A stretch of DNA of 41,408 nt from a bacterium (GTDB taxonomy: Bacteria; Actinomycetota; Acidimicrobiia; Spongiisociales; Spongiisociaceae): assembly GCA_028821265.1 (NCBI GenBank), contig JAPPGU010000074.1:1-41408 (forward strand), given 5' to 3'. The position numbers and the translations under genes were made by a program. Under the pieces are notes generated by a model. That model was not told where the DNA came from and made no database searches. It saw only the letters and a program-made list of their open reading frames with translations. Shown here in pieces: positions 22,406-29,748 of this stretch (position 1 is the stretch's first letter; the number at the start of each line of letters is the position of its first letter).

Positions 22406-23161
22406 TCAGGTACGGCTGTCGCTGGGCTCCCGGATGGCCCTGGTATCGGCCACGCTCGCGATCAGCGAGTAGGCCTGCTCGGTCAGGTCGCCGAGGTCCC
22501 GCAGCGTCATGTTGTCGGTCGAGATCGGATCCATGATGGTTACGGTGATGTGTCCCGGGCGGATGATCTTGGACCCCGGGCTCCAGACCTGGCGGCTGCC
22601 CGTGATCGCGGTGGGCACGATGGGCACGCTCAGGTTGCGGGCGATGGCGAAGGCCCCCTTCTTGAACGGCAGCATCGCACCGTCCCGCGATCGGGTTCCC
22701 TCCGGATAGATCATGAGGGAGCGTCCGAGCTTCATGTTTTGGGCGGCGCCCCGGTTGACGGCCTGGTGGGTGGCCCGGCCGGCACCCCGGTCGACCTCCA
22801 CGATCCCGATCCTGCGCATGGCCGCTCCGAAGAGGGGGATCCTGAACAGCTCCTGCTTGGCCAGGAAGCGGATCGGAACCGGCAACGCTGCGAAGTGGGC
22901 GAAGATGTCGAAGGCCGACTGGTGGTTGGAGATCACCACGTACGCCTGTTTCGGGTCGATGCGTTCCAAGCCCTCGACGGTGAGCTTCACGCCGGCGACC
23001 CGGCACCATGTCCGGCCCCATAAGCCGGGGATCCGGTCCAGCAGTCCCCCCGGCGGTCTCAGCAAGGTGTGCAGGATGACCGCCACCGCGCAGCCCGCGG
23101 TAAGGGGAATGCCGACGGCAAAGGCCAGGCTCGATCGGAGGCCGCGGGCGAGTGTTCCCAT
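22406..23161 (-). CDS. plsC: 1-acyl-sn-glycerol-3-phosphate acyltransferase (PlsC-like)
   Basis: 251 residues. An N-terminal membrane anchor (FAVGIPLTAGCAVAVILHTLL) precedes the acyltransferase domain with NHQSAFD (residues 79-85, the HX4D catalytic box), FRIPLFGAAMRRIGIVEVDR, and YPEGTRS near residue 152, the glycerophosphate-binding motif. It should convert lysophosphatidate to phosphatidate at the cytoplasmic membrane. The start ATG lies 7 nt after TAACCT, so it is probably leaderless; the promoter diverges from that of the folate gene. Confidence 0.9.
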   Translation of the reverse strand: MGTLARGLRSSLAFAVGIPLTAGCAVAVILHTLLRPPGGLLDRIPGLWGRTWCRVAGVKLTVEGLERIDPKQAYVVISNHQSAFDIFAHFAALPVPIRFLAKQELFRIPLFGAAMRRIGIVEVDRGAGRATHQAVNRGAAQNMKLGRSLMIYPEGTRSRDGAMLPFKKGAFAIARNLSVPIVPTAITGSRQVWSPGSKIIRPGHITVTIMDPISTDNMTLRDLGDLTEQAYSLIASVADTRAIREPSDSRT

Positions 23162-23168
23162 GGCCGGA

Positions 23169-23174
23169 AGGTTA
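23169..23174 (-). promoter_or_regulatory. -10 element (TAACCT) for leaderless plsC
   Basis: TAACCT on the minus strand followed by 7 nt and the plsC ATG. Confidence 0.5.
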
Positions 23175-23226
23175 CCCGGCGCGGCGGTCCGACCCCCGGC
23201 TAGCCGGGCGCGGCTGAGATTGTCGC

Positions 23227-23232
23227 TAACTT
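23227..23232 (+). promoter_or_regulatory. -10 element (TAACTT) for the leader ORF and folate cyclo-ligase
   Basis: TAACTT is followed by six nt and ATG at 23239, the same leaderless spacing seen at several genes here. It drives the small leader ORF that overlaps the cyclo-ligase start. Confidence 0.45.
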
Positions 23233-23238
23233 GACCGA

Positions 23239-23325
23239 ATGGAACCTCCGAGTTGCCGGAAGTTGCCAGCCGGCCGCGCCGGGTGGTATTCGAGTTTCCG
23301 AGCCATCCGGCCTGGACCGCGATGA
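23239..23325 (+). CDS. 28-codon leaderless leader ORF coupled to the folate cyclo-ligase
   Basis: ATG at 23239 stands 6 nt after a TANNNT -10 element and opens a 28-residue frame beginning MEPPSCRKLPAGRAGW and ending RPGPR. Its TGA (23323-23325) overlaps the cyclo-ligase ATG at 23322 as ATGA. The peptide is basic and shows no recognisable domain. The arrangement suggests the ribosome loads on the leaderless ATG and reinitiates at the ligase, which has no Shine-Dalgarno of its own. It could be a coupling device, a regulatory uORF, or chance; the exact spacing and ATGA overlap make chance less likely. Confidence 0.45.
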   Translation: MEPPSCRKLPAGRAGWYSSFRAIRPGPR

Positions 23326-23954
23326 CCCACCGGAGAGCCGGCGACGCACCGCCGCCGCCGGGTGCGGGTAAGGAGGCGTTCCGGCGCTGGGCTCGGCGGA
23401 TGCGCCGGCCGGGTATCTCCCGGGATCAGGCCGCGGCGGCCGTCGACGGGATAGTCGACTGGTTCGCCGGGGCAGGCCTCTCGGCCGGGAGCGTGGTCAT
23501 ATACCTCCCGCTCCCCGACGAGATCGACGTGACGCCGGTTCCGGACCGGGTGAGCCGCACGTTTGCGGTCACCCGCACCCCGCCCAGCGGACCCCTGACA
23601 CTCCACCCGGTGGACGCGCCCCGCGAGCGGCACCGGTTCGGGTTCGAGCAGCCGGTGGCGACTGCCCCCCGCGTCGATCCTTCGTCCGTGGCGGTCGTGC
23701 TCACGCCCGGCCTGGCGTTCGGGCCGGATGGCGAGCGTCTCGGCCGCGGCGGCGGCTACTACGACCGGTTCCTGCTGACGGTGCCCGACGGAGCGGCGAG
23801 GGTCGGAGTCACGGTCTCGGCCCTGGTGGTCGAAGGGCTTCCCACCGATTCCCACGACGTACCGATGACCCACCTGGCGACCGAGACGGGGGTCCGGCCG
23901 ATCGATCCACCGGGCGGTACGACCGCACGGTGTCTACGATTACCACATGACTGA
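23322..23954 (+). CDS. 5-formyltetrahydrofolate cyclo-ligase
   Basis: 210 residues. KEAFRRWARRMRR near the N-terminus is the substrate/ATP-binding basic region; VIYLPLPDEIDVTP follows, and the C-terminal GRGGGYYDRFL is the diagnostic nucleotide-binding motif, preceded by VVLTPGLAFGPDGERLG. It converts 5-formyl-THF to 5,10-methenyl-THF with ATP, recycling folate. The ATG at 23322 is chosen because it overlaps the stop of a leaderless leader ORF; in-frame alternatives upstream lack supporting signals. Its last codons overlap the dtxR-family gene start by 8 bp. Confidence 0.85.
   Translation: MTHRRAGDAPPPPGAGKEAFRRWARRMRRPGISRDQAAAAVDGIVDWFAGAGLSAGSVVIYLPLPDEIDVTPVPDRVSRTFAVTRTPPSGPLTLHPVDAPRERHRFGFEQPVATAPRVDPSSVAVVLTPGLAFGPDGERLGRGGGYYDRFLLTVPDGAARVGVTVSALVVEGLPTDSHDVPMTHLATETGVRPIDPPGGTTARCLRLPHD
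23935..23940 (+). promoter_or_regulatory. -10 element (TACGAT) for the leaderless DtxR-type regulator gene
   Basis: TACGAT then six nt then ATG at 23947, inside the end of the cyclo-ligase gene. Confidence 0.5.
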
Positions 23955-24606
23955 TCCCGGCTACTCCGTCCGATGCCGCGAATACGCCGAGGCCATCTGG
24001 GAACTCGAGGAGGCCGGCATCCCGGTGCTCCAGGCCCGCATCGCGCGCTGGCTGGGAGTGAGCCCGGCCAGCGTGTCCGAGATGGTCCGCCGGATGCTCG
24101 CGGAGGGCCTGGTCGAGGTCTCCGACGAGGTTCGCCTCACCGAGGAGGGCCGTCACCTCGCGGCGGTGGTGGTACGCCGGCACCGGCTCGCCGAGCGGTT
24201 CCTCTCCGAGGTTTTGAAGCTTCCGTGGGCGAAGGTGCACGATGAGGCCGAGGTGTGGGAGACCATGATCTCGGATGACGTGGAGCAGGCCATGTGGCAG
24301 GTCATGGACGACCCGAAGACCTGTCCCCACGGCAATCCCATCCCGGGCGCCGGTTACCAGCCTCCGCGGATGAAGTCCATCGCCGAGATGGAGCGGGGTG
24401 AGACGCTGGCTCTAGAGCGGATCTCGGAGGAGCTGGAGCTCGATGCGGACATGATGCGCTTTCTCGACGAGAACCACATCCGGCCGGACGCCCGGATCAG
24501 CCTGGTGCAGAAGGACCCCTACGGGGGCATCACCGTAGAGGTGCAGGACCGGCCGGTCGGCATCAGCGTCTTCGCCTCGGAACGGCTGTTCGTAGCGGTC
24601 GACTAG
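23947..24606 (+). CDS. DtxR/IdeR/MntR-family metal-dependent regulator
   Basis: 219 residues in the three-domain layout: winged HTH (IPVLQARIARWLGVSPASVSEMVRRMLAEGLVEVSDEVRLTEEG), metal-binding dimerisation domain (RRHRLAERFLSEVLKLPWAKVHDEAEVWE, then CPHGNPIPG with the conserved Cys and His), and a C-terminal SH3-like/FeoA domain (ITVEVQDRPVGISVFASERLFV). It should repress metal uptake or storage genes with Fe2+ or Mn2+; its targets are not visible here. Leaderless start. The TAG stop lies inside the first unit of a heptamer array. Confidence 0.92.
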   Translation: MTDPGYSVRCREYAEAIWELEEAGIPVLQARIARWLGVSPASVSEMVRRMLAEGLVEVSDEVRLTEEGRHLAAVVVRRHRLAERFLSEVLKLPWAKVHDEAEVWETMISDDVEQAMWQVMDDPKTCPHGNPIPGAGYQPPRMKSIAEMERGETLALERISEELELDADMMRFLDENHIRPDARISLVQKDPYGGITVEVQDRPVGISVFASERLFVAVD

Positions 24607-24629
24607 TTACTAGTTGCTAGTTGCTAGTT
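24602..24629. repeat. Tandem heptamer array, 4 units (RCTAGTT), at the dtxR-type gene stop
   Basis: Four consecutive 7-bp units (ACTAGTT twice, GCTAGTT twice). The TAG stop codon of the DtxR-family gene is bases 3-5 of the first unit. Related arrays occur at 33807-33827 and 37448-37496, also touching stop codons. Confidence 0.7.
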
Positions 24630-24659
24630 ACATTAGATTACAATTGATAATAGACCACA

Positions 24660-24745
24660 GTGTTCGGTCTGTGGAACAGCTTGGCGTGCTCTGGCGGCCA
24701 TCGGCGTCCCAATACCACACCGCCATTCCGTAGACAGACCACTAG
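24660..24745. mobile_element. Family A inverted-repeat element, copy 3 (internally deleted, 86 bp)
   Basis: The left part (GGTCTGTGGAACAGCTTGGC, then CTCTGGCGGCCATCGGCGTCCC) and the right part (AATACCACACCGCCATTCCG, then the terminal GACAGACCACTAG) match copies 1 and 2, but about 80-90 bp of the middle is missing. The left tip is degenerate; the right tip ends CTAG. Confidence 0.65.
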
Positions 24746-24926
24746 TACCCATAAGAACGCAAACAGTTGGATCCTGCCATCCGTTCCATCTTGACAGCTG
24801 AATACCGGTCCAAAAGCAACGCGGAAACTCCAGAACGCGGAAAATTCGTTAGCGAAGCCGGTTCGCCTTCCCCGCGGTAGCGATACTCTTGGGCGTGAGC
24901 ATCATTTGCCGGTACGAAGCCAGTGT
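24746..24926. other. Intergenic region with little recognisable content
   Basis: Between the family A remnant and the next gene there is less GC-rich sequence with no long frame. The only signals noted are TACTCT at 24884-24889, a -10 candidate for the following gene, and a nearby GTG (24895) that opens a short frame overlapping that gene out of phase. Confidence 0.4.
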
Positions 24927-24938
24927 GGGAGAGCATCT

Positions 24939-25469
24939 GTGTATGGAGACGATCCTTTCGATCCGGGACTGCACCGGCGTATGGAAACGCACATCCGGCA
25001 GGAGTTCGAGGTAGCCGAGTCCGAGGCGATGATCCTGGCGGCTCGCCAGAAGAGGATGTCCGACGTCGCGTGGGAGGCTTCCCAAGCGGGTCGTATGGTG
25101 CGCATCCTCGTAGGTAGGCGCCGGCTGGACGGCCTGCCGGTGTACGTCCGGAACGATCTGATGACCATGGAGACGTCGAACGGGCGGGCCGAGGTCTGCA
25201 TACCAGGTGTGGATGCGCTTACGGTGCTGCCCGACACTGGCGAAGGGCGGCCCGAGAGCCATACGGTTGAGACGTTTGTCTCCCGCATAGGCATGCTCCA
25301 ACTCGTCGAAGCAGACTTCGAAGTGGTTTGCCGGGGCGGAGAATCCGGCTTCACGGGGAAGATCGAGTGGGTGGCACGAGATCATGTTGCGGTGAGCACC
25401 GCGATCGGGCAGATCTACGTTGCCCTTGATCGGGTGGCATATGTGATGCGCCGCACCAAGCCGAAATAA
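24939..25469 (+). CDS. Unrecognised cytoplasmic protein upstream of the Tad locus
   Basis: 176 residues, no signal peptide or membrane segment. A helical start (METHIRQEFEVAESEAMILAARQKRMSDVAWEASQAG) leads into beta-rich sequence (MVRILVGRRRLDGLPVYVRNDLMTMET; FEVVCRGGESGFTGKIEWVARDHVAVST), which ends in YVALDRVAYVMRR. The beta part looks like a small barrel, perhaps SH3/Sm- or PilZ-like, but I cannot name a family. GTG 24939 is selected because GGGAGAG stands five nt upstream; ATG 24981 is an alternative. It precedes the Tad genes on the same strand with a 226-bp AT-rich gap, so a link with the pilus is possible but unproven. Confidence 0.6.
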   Translation: MYGDDPFDPGLHRRMETHIRQEFEVAESEAMILAARQKRMSDVAWEASQAGRMVRILVGRRRLDGLPVYVRNDLMTMETSNGRAEVCIPGVDALTVLPDTGEGRPESHTVETFVSRIGMLQLVEADFEVVCRGGESGFTGKIEWVARDHVAVSTAIGQIYVALDRVAYVMRRTKPK

Positions 25470-25529
25470 GAGGGGTCACAGCACCGCCCGTCGGGCGTCC
25501 GGCAACCGGCCGGACCGGCCGGATACGAA

Positions 25530-25660
25530 TACTCAGAACTCTACATTGTTCTTGGAATCTGGTGCTCCTGTCCGTTAATTGGTAATCATTCATACTTATT
25601 TAAAGTGCTAAAAAATTATTTCAACACTACTGCATCCTCTGAAACTATGGGATATAGTCA
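25530..25660. promoter_or_regulatory. AT-rich upstream region of the Tad operon
   Basis: This stretch is strikingly AT-rich for the window (long runs such as TACTTATTTAAAGTGCTAAA followed by AAATTATTTC). TATAGT at 25653-25658 is a -10 candidate about 37 bp before the cpaB start, and GGGAT/ATCCC arms around it form a small hairpin or operator. It probably holds the main promoter of the pilus operon. Confidence 0.4.
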
Positions 25661-25695
25661 TCCCGCTACGGATGGCGGCAGAGGAGAGCTTGAAC

Positions 25696-26415
25696 ATGGT
25701 CGACCCCAGCGCACCACCATGGACGGCGGCGACCCCACGGGGTTCGACGAGCCGCAGGCGGAATCCCTTCACCCGCCTCTCCTTCGGCCACGCGGTGATG
25801 ATCACTGCCGGTCTGCTGGCCTTCCTGCTCAATGTGCTGATCCTCCGGGACGAGGGCGGCGGGGTCGAGGTTCCGGTGGCCGCCCATGCCATACCGGCCG
25901 GCAGCCGGTTGGCCACCACCGACGTCTCCTACCGGTATGTGGATGCCGCCGGCCCGTTCGTGGATCGGGCGCTCTCCCGTGAGCGCCTCGCAAACCTTCT
26001 TGGGCAGGTGGTGGTGCGCGATGTGGATGCGGGCGCCCCGCTGATGGCGGACGACCTGAGGCCGGTCGCTACTCCGGACGGCCAGCGGGCGATGAGCATT
26101 CCGATCTCGCCTGATCGTGCCGTCGGGGCGGCCCTCCATGTCGGTGACCGCATCGATGTGATGCTGGTCCAGGGGAGCAGGAGCCGGTTCGTCGCCTCAG
26201 GGATCGAGGTGCTGGCCGTGACAGCGGACAGTCGGGGCCTGTCCGGGTCCGGCTTCGGCCTGACCGTGTCGGTGAGCCCGGTGCAGGCCCTCCTGATCTC
26301 CGCGGCCCTGGACTCCGGTTCGATTCACCTGCTCAGGTCGACCGGACTTCCGGCCTACCGTGGCTATCCGGCCATCCGGGAGACCCGGCTGCCTGCGCTC
26401 GGGTCAGGCTCGTGA
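25696..26415 (+). CDS. cpaB: CpaB/RcpC-like Flp pilus assembly protein (SAF domain)
   Basis: 239 residues. A short cytoplasmic N-terminus and one membrane segment (HAVMITAGLLAFLLNVLILRD) are followed by a SAF domain: VEVPVAAHAIPAGSRLATTDVSYRYVD, LLGQVVVRDVDAGAPLMADDLRP, then AMSIPISPDRAVGAALHVGDRIDVMLV, which is characteristic of CpaB/RcpC. It is thought to bind peptidoglycan or guide the pilus at the cell envelope. The ATG at 25696 follows GAGGAGAG by 7 nt; the in-frame ATG at 25672 is less likely. First gene of the operon; GTGA overlap with the next. Confidence 0.85.
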   Translation: MVDPSAPPWTAATPRGSTSRRRNPFTRLSFGHAVMITAGLLAFLLNVLILRDEGGGVEVPVAAHAIPAGSRLATTDVSYRYVDAAGPFVDRALSRERLANLLGQVVVRDVDAGAPLMADDLRPVATPDGQRAMSIPISPDRAVGAALHVGDRIDVMLVQGSRSRFVASGIEVLAVTADSRGLSGSGFGLTVSVSPVQALLISAALDSGSIHLLRSTGLPAYRGYPAIRETRLPALGSGS

Positions 26416-27575
26416 TCGGATTCGAGCCCGTTATCGCCATCGCCGGGTCGCAACGGGGTTGGGCCTCCGAGCTGGTGCGGTTCCTCAGTGACTTCGGAGG
26501 TGCCCGCCTCAAGGGAACGGTGCTCACCGCGACGGAGGCGCTGCAGACGGAGTACGAGGTCCTCCTGATCGATGACATCACCAGCTTCCTGAGCCCGCGT
26601 CTGGTGGATCGGATCCAGAGGGAAGGCCGCAAGGTGGTGGGCATCTTCGACCCCGACTCGGGTGATCTGGGCAGGGAACGCCTCCTGGCGTTGGGTGTGG
26701 ACGGCCTGGCGCCGGCCGGCGGCGGGCCGGAGACGATCCTGGAGATCGTCGCGACGGTGGCCTTCGACGGCCTGCCTCGATCACGGGTGGCGGCCGCCAC
26801 GGTCCGCGAGCAGACCCGGCTGGGCCGCATCACGATCGTGGCCGGAGGTGACGTGGCCGCTGACGTGGCCGTCATACTCGCCGGCGCCTTCCAAGCCCGC
26901 CAGCGTGCGGCGATGGTGATCGAGGTGGACACCATCACCCCGATGCTGGCGCAGAGGTTCTCCTTACCCGTCGTTCCGAATCTGCTGACAGCCCTCGACG
27001 CCCATCTGCTACTTCGCGGTGACGTGAGAGACTCGTTCATGGCCGGGCCGTACGGCGTAACGCTTCTGACCGGCCTGCCCGATCCCACCGACTGGCACAC
27101 CGTACAGGCCGAGGAAATGGTGGACCTGGTCGAGTCCATCTCCTCGGTCCAGGACGAGGTGATCCTCAAGGCGTCGCCGTATCTCGAGGAGCCGGGTCCG
27201 GCCAAGGCCCGTGAAGGGCGTTTCGATGTGAGCCGGGCCTTGCTCGGACTGGCGGGAGAGGTGGTCTGCCTGGCCGAGCCCACCCCGGTCGGCCTGTCGA
27301 GAACCCTCGCCTGGTCCGCCAGGGCACGCACCATCACCGCTGCGCCTCTCCACATTGTGTTCGAGTCCCGCACCCTCACCAAGTTCCAGCGGGGCGAACT
27401 GAGCGATGAGCTGCTGAGGAACCTCGTTCCCGACTCCATTACCTGGCTACCGGTCGACAACGGCCTGGAACGGGCCGTGTGGAACGGAACGCCTACGCCG
27501 AAGGGATCCTTCATCAGGACCGTGGAGAAGCTCGGCAGCGCCATGGTGAGCAGCGCAAACCGGGAGGCGCTGTGA
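26412..27575 (+). CDS. CpaE-like protein of the Tad locus with a degenerate P-loop
   Basis: 387 residues, GTG start overlapping cpaB by 4 bp. The N-terminal part (EPVIAIAGSQRGW...LLIDDITSFL) is receiver-like; the central part (RITIVAGGDVAADVAVILAGAFQARQRAAMVIEVDTITPMLAQRF) follows the MinD/ParA layout of CpaE, but the deviant Walker A (GKGGVGKT-like) is replaced by AGGDVAADV with no lysine. It is therefore unlikely to hydrolyse ATP by the usual route. CpaE proteins position the Tad machinery. Position between CpaB and TadA supports the assignment. Confidence 0.7.
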   Translation: MIGFEPVIAIAGSQRGWASELVRFLSDFGGARLKGTVLTATEALQTEYEVLLIDDITSFLSPRLVDRIQREGRKVVGIFDPDSGDLGRERLLALGVDGLAPAGGGPETILEIVATVAFDGLPRSRVAAATVREQTRLGRITIVAGGDVAADVAVILAGAFQARQRAAMVIEVDTITPMLAQRFSLPVVPNLLTALDAHLLLRGDVRDSFMAGPYGVTLLTGLPDPTDWHTVQAEEMVDLVESISSVQDEVILKASPYLEEPGPAKAREGRFDVSRALLGLAGEVVCLAEPTPVGLSRTLAWSARARTITAAPLHIVFESRTLTKFQRGELSDELLRNLVPDSITWLPVDNGLERAVWNGTPTPKGSFIRTVEKLGSAMVSSANREAL

Positions 27576-28855
27576 GCACCGGCCCGTACGAGACCCTGCG
27601 TAGGCGAGCCGCGGAACGCATCGGTGAGCTGGATCTGGATCCTCTCGAGGACGGCGAGACCATCCGGGCCGAGGTGGACCAGCTGGTATCGGCCTACCAG
27701 AGGAGAGCCTTCGGCGGAAGGGGTGTCCGCCCCTTCCGCGATCCTGTCGAGATCGGAGCGAGACTGATCGACTCCCTGGTCGGCTACGGACCGTTGACCC
27801 CGGTGATCGACCGGAACGACATAGAAGAGGTGTTCATCGAGGGCGAGCGGGTGACGTTCATCGACTCGTCCGGGCGTCTGCAGGCTCTCGACACCCCCAC
27901 CTCCGAGGAGGAGAACCGCCAGATCGTCACCCGCATTCTGGCCGGGACCAACCGGCGGCTGGATGTCTCCAACCCGATCGAGCAGGCGCGGGTGCTCGGT
28001 GGGCGGGCCCGCCTGACCGCCGTCATCCCGCCGGTGGCGGACCGCCTGTCGGTGACCCTCCGGAAGTACACGGTCAAGAACTACGACCTCAGCTTTCTCG
28101 TGGAGGGCGGCGTGCTGTCCAGGTCTGCGGCGGCCTTCTTGTGGGTGGCGGCGCGAGACAACACCACCATCCTGTTCAGCGGGCCGCCGGGGGCGGGCAA
28201 GACCACCCTGCTGAGCGCCTACCTGAGGTCGGTTCCCGCCGATCGGTGTGTCCGGGTATGCGAGGAGGTCCGGGAACTCGACATGCCCTTGCTGCACGGG
28301 AGTTTCTACGAGGCGAGCCCGCCCAACCTTGACGGCAGCCGGCGCTACACGCTGCGGGACCTGGTGAAGGTGGTGCTGGCCCAGCGTCCTGACCTCATCT
28401 GTGTCGGCGAGGTGCGGGGATCGGAAGCCTTCGAACTCACGCGGGCGGTCAACGCCGGGTGCGGCTTCGCCTGCACCATCCACGCCGATTCTGCTTCGGC
28501 GGCCTTGGTGGCGCTGGTGAATGCAGCCCTCATGGCAGGTGAGAACGTCACCGAAGCCATCCTGACCCGGGTGTTCGGCACGGCGATCGACTTCGTGGTG
28601 CACCTGCAGCGGGATCAGTTGAACGGCCAGGCTGGCATCCGGCGCCGGGTCATGGAGATACTGGTGCTCGATTCCCCCCATCGGAGTGGTGGGTTCGCGA
28701 CCGAGTCCCTGTTCCGCAGGAACGATGCCGGCGGGACCCTCGAATGGACCGGCGTGCTTCCGCCGACCGGGATCCGGCAGCGCCTGGAACGGTCTCTTCC
28801 AGAGGGCGTCGGCATCGAAGCCGTCCTTTCGGAGTCCTGGGAGCCGCCGCTGTGA
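27572..28855 (+). CDS. tadA: TadA/CpaF secretion ATPase
   Basis: 427 residues. LIDSLVGYGPLTPVIDRNDIEEVFIEGER is the N-terminal CpaF signature; the ATPase core has Walker A GPPGAGKTT near residue 204, the Asp box (RVCEEVRELDM), Walker B-like LICVGEVRGSEA near 285 and the His box TIHADSASAAL near 304. It powers assembly (and perhaps retraction) of the Flp pilus as a cytoplasmic hexamer. GTG start overlaps the previous stop by 4 bp, and its own stop overlaps tadB in the same way. Confidence 0.94.
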   Translation: MSTGPYETLRRRAAERIGELDLDPLEDGETIRAEVDQLVSAYQRRAFGGRGVRPFRDPVEIGARLIDSLVGYGPLTPVIDRNDIEEVFIEGERVTFIDSSGRLQALDTPTSEEENRQIVTRILAGTNRRLDVSNPIEQARVLGGRARLTAVIPPVADRLSVTLRKYTVKNYDLSFLVEGGVLSRSAAAFLWVAARDNTTILFSGPPGAGKTTLLSAYLRSVPADRCVRVCEEVRELDMPLLHGSFYEASPPNLDGSRRYTLRDLVKVVLAQRPDLICVGEVRGSEAFELTRAVNAGCGFACTIHADSASAALVALVNAALMAGENVTEAILTRVFGTAIDFVVHLQRDQLNGQAGIRRRVMEILVLDSPHRSGGFATESLFRRNDAGGTLEWTGVLPPTGIRQRLERSLPEGVGIEAVLSESWEPPL

Positions 28856-29748
28856 GGCTGCTGGCGTCCCTGGCCACGGCGGTCGCCGCCTACATGGCGG
28901 CCGGCCTGTTCACCGGCTACACGGCCGCCATGCGCCGCAGGCGAGCCGCCCGGCGTGACCTGTCCCGCCATCACCTCTGGTTGGTCCAGGCGGGAAGTGA
29001 TCTGAGCCCGCTCCAGTTCCTCGCCGGTTCGAGCGTCCTCGGTCTGGCGACCCTGGTCGTCACGACCATCGTCACGGAGGCTTGGTGGTTGGCGATCATG
29101 CCGGCCGCCGCCATGGCGCTCTCGCCATATGCCTTCTACACGCGCCGCCGCCGCGAACGGCTTCGCAAGATCCGCCAGGCCTGGCCGGATGCCCTCCGGG
29201 ATGCGCTCGCGGCGATCTCGGCCGGGTCCACGCTGACGCTGGCGTTGGGCGACCTGGCCGAACGTGGTCCGGCGCCGCTCCGGCCCGCCTTCGGCCGGTT
29301 CCGTCTCATGGCCCGCATGATGGGAGTGGTTCCCGGTCTGGAGTTGATGAAGGAAGAGCTGGGCGACCCCAACTCCGACCGGATCCTCGAAGTGCTGGTG
29401 CTGGCGCACGAGCACGGCGGTGGCCTAGTGGCCGAGGTGCTCCGCGATCTGATCGGAGAGATAACGGAGGATCTCCGCTTGGAGGCCGAGATCCGGGCCG
29501 ACGGCACCGAGCAGCGTATCGAGAGCTGGGTGGTGGTGCTGATTCCGTGGCTCCTGTTGCTGTTCCTGACCCAGACCTCCGACCAGTACCGGACCTTCTA
29601 TCGCTCCGGTTCCGGCCTGCTGGTGGTCCTGGCGGCGGTGGTGTGGTCGGTGATCGGGGTGGCGCTCCTCAAGTACATCGGTCGGTCGACCGGTGAGCCA
29701 CGCGTTCTGGCCGGCGCCGGAGACGTTGGCAAGGGGCGGTGGCGATGA
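28852..29748 (+). CDS. tadB: TadB-like type II secretion F-domain membrane protein
   Basis: 298 residues. Hydrophobic segments lie at the N-terminus (LASLATAVAAYMAAGLFTGY), near residues 60-100, and at the C-terminus (SWVVVLIPWLLLLFLTQ; LLVVLAAVVWSVIGVALL). Between them is the T2SSF four-helix domain (WPDALRDALAAISAGSTLTLALGDLAERGP...ELGDPNSDRILEVLVLAHEHGG). It forms the inner-membrane platform with TadC for TadA. GTG start with GTGA overlap. Confidence 0.9.
   Translation: MRLLASLATAVAAYMAAGLFTGYTAAMRRRRAARRDLSRHHLWLVQAGSDLSPLQFLAGSSVLGLATLVVTTIVTEAWWLAIMPAAAMALSPYAFYTRRRRERLRKIRQAWPDALRDALAAISAGSTLTLALGDLAERGPAPLRPAFGRFRLMARMMGVVPGLELMKEELGDPNSDRILEVLVLAHEHGGGLVAEVLRDLIGEITEDLRLEAEIRADGTEQRIESWVVVLIPWLLLLFLTQTSDQYRTFYRSGSGLLVVLAAVVWSVIGVALLKYIGRSTGEPRVLAGAGDVGKGRWR

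Noticed and set aside
23253-23321. N-terminal extension of the 5-formyl-THF cyclo-ligase
   Set aside because: There is no homology, no ribosome site and no leaderless signal in that frame; the ATGA overlap supports 23322.
26333-28681. Minus-strand frame of 782 codons
   Set aside because: It is antisense to cpaE and tadA with no recognisable domains.
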